Shown here: in pieces, positions 63,331-64,000 of the stretch
Numbering within the stretch: the stretch's first letter is position 1
Layout of the letters: every line of letters begins with the position of its first letter
Assembly (NCBI RefSeq): GCF_000203915.1
Contig: NC_008391.1
Span: forward strand, 1,736,001 to 1,800,000
Direction of reading: 5' to 3'
DNA from: Burkholderia ambifaria AMMD
Lineage (GTDB): Bacteria > Pseudomonadota > Gammaproteobacteria > Burkholderiales > Burkholderiaceae
Length of the DNA stretch: 64,000 nt
Notes under the pieces: model-generated
Seen by the model: the letters and a program-made list of their open reading frames with translations, nothing else
Databases searched by the model: none
What the model was told of the DNA's origin: nothing
Translations under genes and position numbers: made by a program

Positions 63331-64000
63331 TGCGCGACTCCCGTCAGGCATCCTTCGGGCTGGGTCGCGCTCGGCGCGCGGCCGTCCGCATACCAGAACC
63401 CCTTCGGCAGCCCTGCGTCCGGCACGTGGCCGTACAGCGCCTCGGCAGGCAATGCCGCGTGCAGGATCGCGCGCGCGGCGAGCAGCGCGTCCACGTCGAC
63501 GCCCGTGTCGTACCCCATCGCCTCCAGCAGGAACACGAGATCCTCGGTGACGATGTTGCCGGTCGCACCCGGCGCATAGGGGCAGCCACCCAGGCCGCCC
63601 TGGCTCGCGTCGAGCGTCGTCACGCCGGCGTCGAGCGCCGCGACGACGTTGGCGAGCCCCTGCCCGCGCGTATTGTGGAAGTGCGCGCCGCCGGCCTTGT
63701 CGCCGACTTCGCGCCGCAGGCGCATGAACAGCCGGCGCACCTGCGCCGGGTTCGCGTAGCCGCTCGTATCGGAGAGCCCGATCTCGTCGACGCCGCATTC
63801 GGCCATCGCAGCCGCCATCGCGATCGTCTCGTCGTCGGAGACCGCGCCGGCGAGCGTGCAACCGAACGCCACCGAGACGCCCGCCTCGATCTGCACCGAC
63901 GGAAACCGCGCATCGCGCAGCGCGACGATCGCGCGTACCTCGTCGATCATCTGCGCCGGCGTCTTGCGGATGTTCGCCAGCGAGTGCGCTTCGGTCACCG
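63327..64000 (-). CDS. Hydroxymethylglutaryl-CoA lyase-family protein, partial
   Basis: The gene runs off the right edge; 223 C-terminal residues are seen from the stop, so the start is outside. HMG-CoA-lyase-like TIM-barrel motifs are present: IGLSDTSGYANP, GAHFHNTRGQGLANV (metal-binding histidines) and GGLGGCPYAPGATGN (active-site loop with its cysteine). Members cleave HMG-CoA or related hydroxyacyl-CoAs to acetyl- or acetoacetyl-type products. It is first in an operon with a CaiB transferase, an ACS-type MFS carrier and an amidohydrolase. Confidence 0.88.
   Translation of the reverse strand, partial: VTEAHSLANIRKTPAQMIDEVRAIVALRDARFPSVQIEAGVSVAFGCTLAGAVSDDETIAMAAAMAECGVDEIGLSDTSGYANPAQVRRLFMRLRREVGDKAGGAHFHNTRGQGLANVVAALDAGVTTLDASQGGLGGCPYAPGATGNIVTEDLVFLLEAMGYDTGVDVDALLAARAILHAALPAEALYGHVPDAGLPKGFWYADGRAPSATQPEGCLTGVAQ

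Overview
The window looks like a stretch of a Burkholderia genome, most likely a Burkholderia cepacia complex species and probably the second chromosome. This is inferred from the very GC-rich codon use, the dense TetR/LysR/SDR/aldo-keto reductase content, the OmpC-type porin, a complete heme-uptake locus and a FabV enoyl-ACP reductase. I found no rRNA, tRNA, CRISPR array, insertion sequence or integrase.

Layout. 0.3-2.7 kb: AcuR-like TetR regulator with an acryloyl-CoA reductase (acuI/yhdH type) and an AhpD-like peroxidase-related enzyme. 2.8-4.4 kb: divergent SDR and TetR genes. 4.6-6.1 kb: glucose-6-phosphate dehydrogenase (zwf). 6.2-13.0 kb: LysR regulator divergent from a run of MFS exporter, MoaF-like protein, LLM-class flavoenzyme, aldo-keto reductase, old-yellow-enzyme and a second aldo-keto reductase. 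13-23 kb: DUF3455 protein, O-methyltransferase and TetR, AzgA-type purine permease with a long leader, small membrane proteins, GlxA-type AraC regulator, LysR, an amino-acid ABC binding protein and a succinylglutamate desuccinylase/aspartoacylase-family enzyme. 23-26.7 kb: MetQ-like protein, porin and three small conserved proteins. 26.8-33.3 kb: Fur box, TonB-dependent heme receptor and hmuSTUV. 33.4-37.5 kb: VOC protein, TRIC-type channel, class A PBP and an APH(6)/Hur-type kinase.

37.6-44.9 kb is an accessory island. Its codons are visibly more AT-rich, its genes are small and isolated, and non-coding debris separates them. It holds a lipocalin-like protein, an alpha/beta hydrolase killed by an in-frame TAG and a Ser-to-Ala change, a DUF7660-like protein, a 50-residue YjzC-like protein, a DUF4148 lipoprotein, a HEPN (RxxxxH) protein directly followed by a Ser/Thr kinase that has lost its catalytic core, a SIR2-like DUF4917 protein and an orphan small protein. 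HEPN, kinase and SIR2-like genes together make this a degraded or compact defence locus; this is the best place in the window for an undescribed system.

45-64 kb returns to ordinary chromosome: allE, glycine-zipper protein, ICMT-like methyltransferase, HIT protein, serine hydrolase, GST, a GbsR/MarR-controlled SDR-DoxX/DUF2269 pair, fabV, a divergent SDR/TetR pair, zincin-like protein, GNAT, two SRPBCC proteins, and a minus-strand catabolic operon (HMG-CoA-lyase family, CoA transferase, MFS, Tat-exported amidohydrolase) that runs off the right edge.

A recurring theme is a local regulator with a pair of matching palindromes, one at its own promoter and one at its probable target. I see this five times (AcuR-like, the 3.7/4.4 kb TetR, the 7.2/9.8 kb LysR, the GbsR/MarR, and the 56.2 kb TetR). 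All functions are read from sequence and memory of protein families; no searches were run.
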